Assembly: GCA_016763665.1 (NCBI GenBank)
Contig: JAESTI010000349.1
Location: 1-9,371 of the forward strand
Direction: 5' to 3'
From: Bacteroidia bacterium
Lineage (GTDB): Bacteria > Bacteroidota > Bacteroidia > Flavobacteriales > NORP286
DNA length: 9,371 bases
Shown here: piece by piece, positions 8,301-9,371 of the stretch
How the letters are laid out: each line of letters starts with the position of its first letter
How positions within the stretch are numbered: position 1 is the stretch's first letter
The notes under the pieces: model-generated
Seen by the model: only the letters and a program-made list of their open reading frames with translations
Databases searched by the model: none
Told to the model about the DNA's origin: nothing
Program-made: the position numbers and the translations under genes

Positions 8301-8862
8301 CATTTACTAAATAACTTCTGAAGAATCTATTGGCAGGTTCCCAAACTTTAATATTTCCGTTTTGATATCTAAATAATTTATTGCTTGTTCTAAAGAACAC
8401 TGCACTATTGACTGAAAATGCCTGCCAAACATCTGCAAATTTTCTATGTTTTTCTTTGATGTTCTCAATCAAGGATTTGTAAACTAATTCGCCTTTGTCG
8501 TTTGGTTCTAAGAAGCCAAAATCAGCCTGTGCCCCAACAAATACGGTTCCGTTATCATCAATACATAATGATCTGACTATAGTATTACTTGATAAAGGAA
8601 TAGAACGCCAATAAACTCCATCGTACTCTAATACCACTCCTCCATTTCCAAAATACATAACCCCTCTTTTATCCTGAGTAATTGCCCAATTTTGAGGACT
8701 AGCAAGGTAGGTTTCAGGTAAATAATTCTTTGAATAAAATTTACCTGATTGGGCAAGGCATACTTTATTGCTCAATCCAAAACTCAGCAGTATGAACAGA
8801 CTTAAGGAACTTACTTTGACTACCTGTAAGAAAGTTTTGCATATGAAAGAGTTGTGTATCAC
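5332..8862 (-). CDS. Transmembrane sensor: beta-propeller / Y_Y_Y ectodomain with cytoplasmic SpoIIE-type serine phosphatase
   Basis: 1176 aa. The start is GTG at 8862. The next in-frame ATG is about 70 codons inside the propeller, and an in-frame TAA lies 30 bp upstream of the GTG, so GTG is the best choice. A signal segment covers about 15-38, ending 'CLAQ'. Residues about 50-700 carry repeated two-component-regulator propeller blades ('LWLGLNKGISRV', 'LFVGTIQGVFYL', 'LWMGTSYKGLIRI', 'TWFGGHEGLIRM'). Residues about 755-828 are a Y_Y_Y domain ('YQYVLEGFDKSWTDWT', 'YIFHVRARDIYG'). There is one membrane helix at about 836-856 and a coiled coil at about 857-905. Residues about 925-1175 are a PP2C/SpoIIE phosphatase. 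Metal-binding aspartates are in place: D941 (GDFYWF), D962 (VDCTGHGVPGAF), D1112 (FSDGY), D1165/D1166 (QTDDIIVIG). It should therefore be an active Ser/Thr phosphatase that passes an external cue to a phosphoprotein, probably a STAS-type anti-anti-sigma factor. There is no HisKA or HATPase domain. Its target is not in the window. It is probably the first gene of the - strand run. Confidence 0.93.
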   Translation of the reverse strand: MIHNSFICKTFLQVVKVSSLSLFILLSFGLSNKVCLAQSGKFYSKNYLPETYLASPQNWAITQDKRGVMYFGNGGVVLEYDGVYWRSIPLSSNTIVRSLCIDDNGTVFVGAQADFGFLEPNDKGELVYKSLIENIKEKHRKFADVWQAFSVNSAVFFRTSNKLFRYQNGNIKVWEPANRFFRSYLVNGTIYMLDRSIGLKYMSDDSLQLLPGGEFFSNDRVYTILPYENEERLLVGTEKRGLYLINSTKQINNLSRGLGASALGQNSGNIMPFSTQADQILSFHSLYNGITLPSVKRGFQKQRYALATTSGGVIVIDSNGKLLQALNKLSGVNDNMILNLFSDRQNGLWLGLNKGISRVEVNSPITRFSEDYGLIGNVESIIRHNGQLFVGTIQGVFYLDDNEISFSPNRKLFKPVLGIASSAWDFFSCMDDEILGNMILVANSDGVYSISENTAQLIRKGYAFTINRSKQDPSRIFIGGQGISSIKFKDGQWIDEGSFPGAIDEIRSIVETENGDLWMGTSYKGLIRINFSKFKRGANESLVETGAFQISKWGEKYIIEKYGTKQNLPGGPIWTVNIGKHFTISTTRGLYKYSKDKKNKFIPDSSLGALFAAGARPAYPLVTDDVGNVWLKSNEVITVGKPGQNDKYSWEVTPFLRIPKTIASKITVIYPENNGITWFGGHEGLIRMDDIIVKDYKVNFSALIRKVIIGKDSVLFNGAYFDKIEGKNTSAFVIPLMKASYEQNASLVHDLPYGFNSITFEFAAPSFDNEKETHYQYVLEGFDKSWTDWTTKTDKEYTNLGERDYIFHVRARDIYGHVSREATYQFSILAPWYRTFGAYAGYMLMLGFIIYTIVVINSRRLKDENTRLERIIAERTSEIVAEKEKVNRQNRIIEAKNKDITDSIKYAKRIQEAILPKENDIYKALPNAFVLYKPKDIVSGDFYWFSELKRNGTQQYIIAAVDCTGHGVPGAFMSMIGNELLNQIVLEKNITKPGEVLDYLHEGVRFALGQYKEDAEVRDGMDIALCKVDMEKGILEYAGAHRPLYIITSDTSEVTEGEAEINKKMNLQKGLTLKEIKADKVPIGGLQLEDHRKFANHTIKMPENSMFYIFSDGYIDQFGGDRNKKFMTRRFRNKLSEIQPLSIIDQRKALNEEIENWRGEMEQTDDIIVIGVKFLA

Positions 8863-8935
8863 GATGTTAGTTGCTTTCCTATAAAGATAATTAAATTCTT
8901 AATGTATGCTTTTTGAACAGTTAAGAGTTACAAGT

Positions 8936-8952
8936 TTCAATTAATAATTGAA
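8936..8952. promoter_or_regulatory. Perfect 8-bp inverted repeat, possible operator
   Basis: TTCAATTAATAATTGAA is two perfect 8-bp arms around one central base, between two divergent genes. Its position, 74 bp from the sensor GTG and 120 bp from the rightward ATG, would suit a shared regulator site. It is very AT-rich in an AT-rich region, so chance occurrence is realistic. Confidence 0.3.
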
Positions 8953-9010
8953 CATGATTCTACAGGTTTTCGTTACAATTAATTAAAGTTATGAAATATT
9001 ATTGGTAAAA

Positions 9011-9042
9011 TTTGCATTAAAAAAAATTAAATATTATATTGC
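9011..9042 (+). promoter_or_regulatory. Candidate Bacteroidota-type promoter for the FecR-like gene
   Basis: TTTG (9011-9014) is followed after 20 bp by TATATTGC (9035-9042), which matches four of six fixed positions of the Bacteroidota -7 consensus TAnnTTTG. The spacing is right for the -33/-7 pair, and the start codon at 9072 leaves a leader of roughly 20-25 nt. The spacer contains an A8 run. The match is imperfect. Confidence 0.35.
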
Positions 9043-9071
9043 AAGATTGCAGCTAACTAAAACCACCACTT

Positions 9072-9371
9072 ATGAAAAGGTTAGGAAAACACATATTAGG
9101 GCTTATAATTCTAAGTCTTTTTATAAGTAATTCTTATGCACAAACAAATGTATACCAAGTATTGGCCTCATATGGAAAAGTACTTGTTCAAAAAACGGAT
9201 GGATCACAATGGATACCTCTGGCTACCGGAAATGAATTGATTCAATCTGATTTGTTGAAAGTTGCAGAAGATGCCTATCTCGGCCTAATTGGAAACAACG
9301 GAAATACACTTGAAGTTAATAAACAGGGAACTTACAAAGTTTCTGATTTAACCGGTGGATTCAGCGAAAGT
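9072..9371 (+). CDS. Secreted FecR-like protein, N-terminal part (runs off the window)
   Basis: ATG at 9072 opens a frame of 100 codons without stop to the last base, so the gene is truncated only by the window edge. Residues 1-23 (MKRLGKHILGLIILSLFISN then SYA) are a signal peptide with probable cleavage before Gln24. Residues about 27-95 look like the start of a FecR-type beta domain: 'VLASYGKVLVQKTDG', then 'WIPLATGNELIQSDLLKVAE', then 'DAYLGLIGNNGNTLEVNKQG' and 'TYKVSDL'. This is the usual order of 'G.V.v......w..l..G..L...d.l.v...a.l.L....g..l.l...G.y'. Here the domain directly follows a signal peptide with no membrane anchor before it, unlike the FecR anti-sigma regulator of TonB systems, so it is probably a periplasmic or surface protein with unknown downstream domains. 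It is divergent from the SpoIIE-type sensor gene. Confidence 0.75.
   Translation, partial: MKRLGKHILGLIILSLFISNSYAQTNVYQVLASYGKVLVQKTDGSQWIPLATGNELIQSDLLKVAEDAYLGLIGNNGNTLEVNKQGTYKVSDLTGGFSES

Larger units (their letters stand above)
8863..9071. promoter_or_regulatory. AT-rich divergent intergenic region
   Basis: This 209-bp stretch separates the start codons of two divergent genes and must hold promoters for both. No gene was found in it. It contains a 17-nt dyad (8936-8952), an A8 run (9019-9026) and a candidate Bacteroidota promoter for the rightward gene. For the leftward sensor gene, TATCTTTA on the - strand (about 8880-8887) resembles the TAnnTTTG -7 element, but no good -33 element sits at the right distance. 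Confidence 0.5.

Noticed and set aside
9072..9371. FecR anti-sigma regulator of a TonB iron-uptake system
   Set aside because: The FecR-like segment directly follows a signal peptide, with no cytoplasmic N-terminal domain, and no ECF sigma factor or TonB receptor gene is nearby.

Overview
The window looks like an AT-rich chromosomal segment from a member of the Bacteroidota, most likely a Cytophagales-type marine or soil bacterium. The clues are signal peptides ending in '-AQ', DUF3857-type secreted proteins, a two-component-regulator propeller plus Y_Y_Y sensor, A-rich leaders without strong Shine-Dalgarno sites, and low GC. The organism is an inference from protein style; no rRNA or other marker gene is present. 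I see no mobile element, CRISPR array, tRNA or rRNA.

Layout. A strong hairpin (18-63) insulates the left edge. Two + strand genes follow: a secreted DUF3857/transglutaminase-like protein that lacks cysteine after its signal peptide (181-2139), and a small cytoplasmic protein with a CxxC...CxxC zinc-ribbon-like motif and a helix-turn-helix-like segment (2191-2856). They converge on a 9-bp inverted repeat (2872-2908) with a run of four - strand genes. In order of transcription (right to left) these are: a 1176-aa transmembrane sensor with a periplasmic beta-propeller/Y_Y_Y region and a cytoplasmic SpoIIE-type PP2C phosphatase (8862-5332); a GyrI/Cass2-like effector-binding protein with an N-terminal membrane or signal segment (5258-4731); a secreted TPR protein (4708-3863); and an RDD-family membrane protein (3680-2916). 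Divergent from the sensor gene, across a 209-bp AT-rich intergenic region, is the start of a secreted FecR-like protein that runs off the right edge (9072-9371).

The most notable observation is in the TPR gene. Its reading frame ends at a run of ten A residues (coding strand). Directly after the run, in another frame, lie 37 codons that encode what looks exactly like the usual C-terminal cap of this TPR family (an 'ACADLQRAMELG' motif followed by 'YGDEV'). One A fewer would give a 316-aa protein instead of 281 aa. This could be homopolymer sequencing error, a real frameshift, phase variation or transcriptional slippage.

How the genes may work together (inference): the sensor would read an envelope or nutrient cue outside the inner membrane and release its signal through phosphatase activity on a phosphoprotein, in the manner of partner-switching regulators. 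No STAS or RsbW-like partner is in the window. The downstream GyrI-like, TPR and RDD genes are spaced closely enough to be one transcription unit, but nothing in the sequence proves a shared function.
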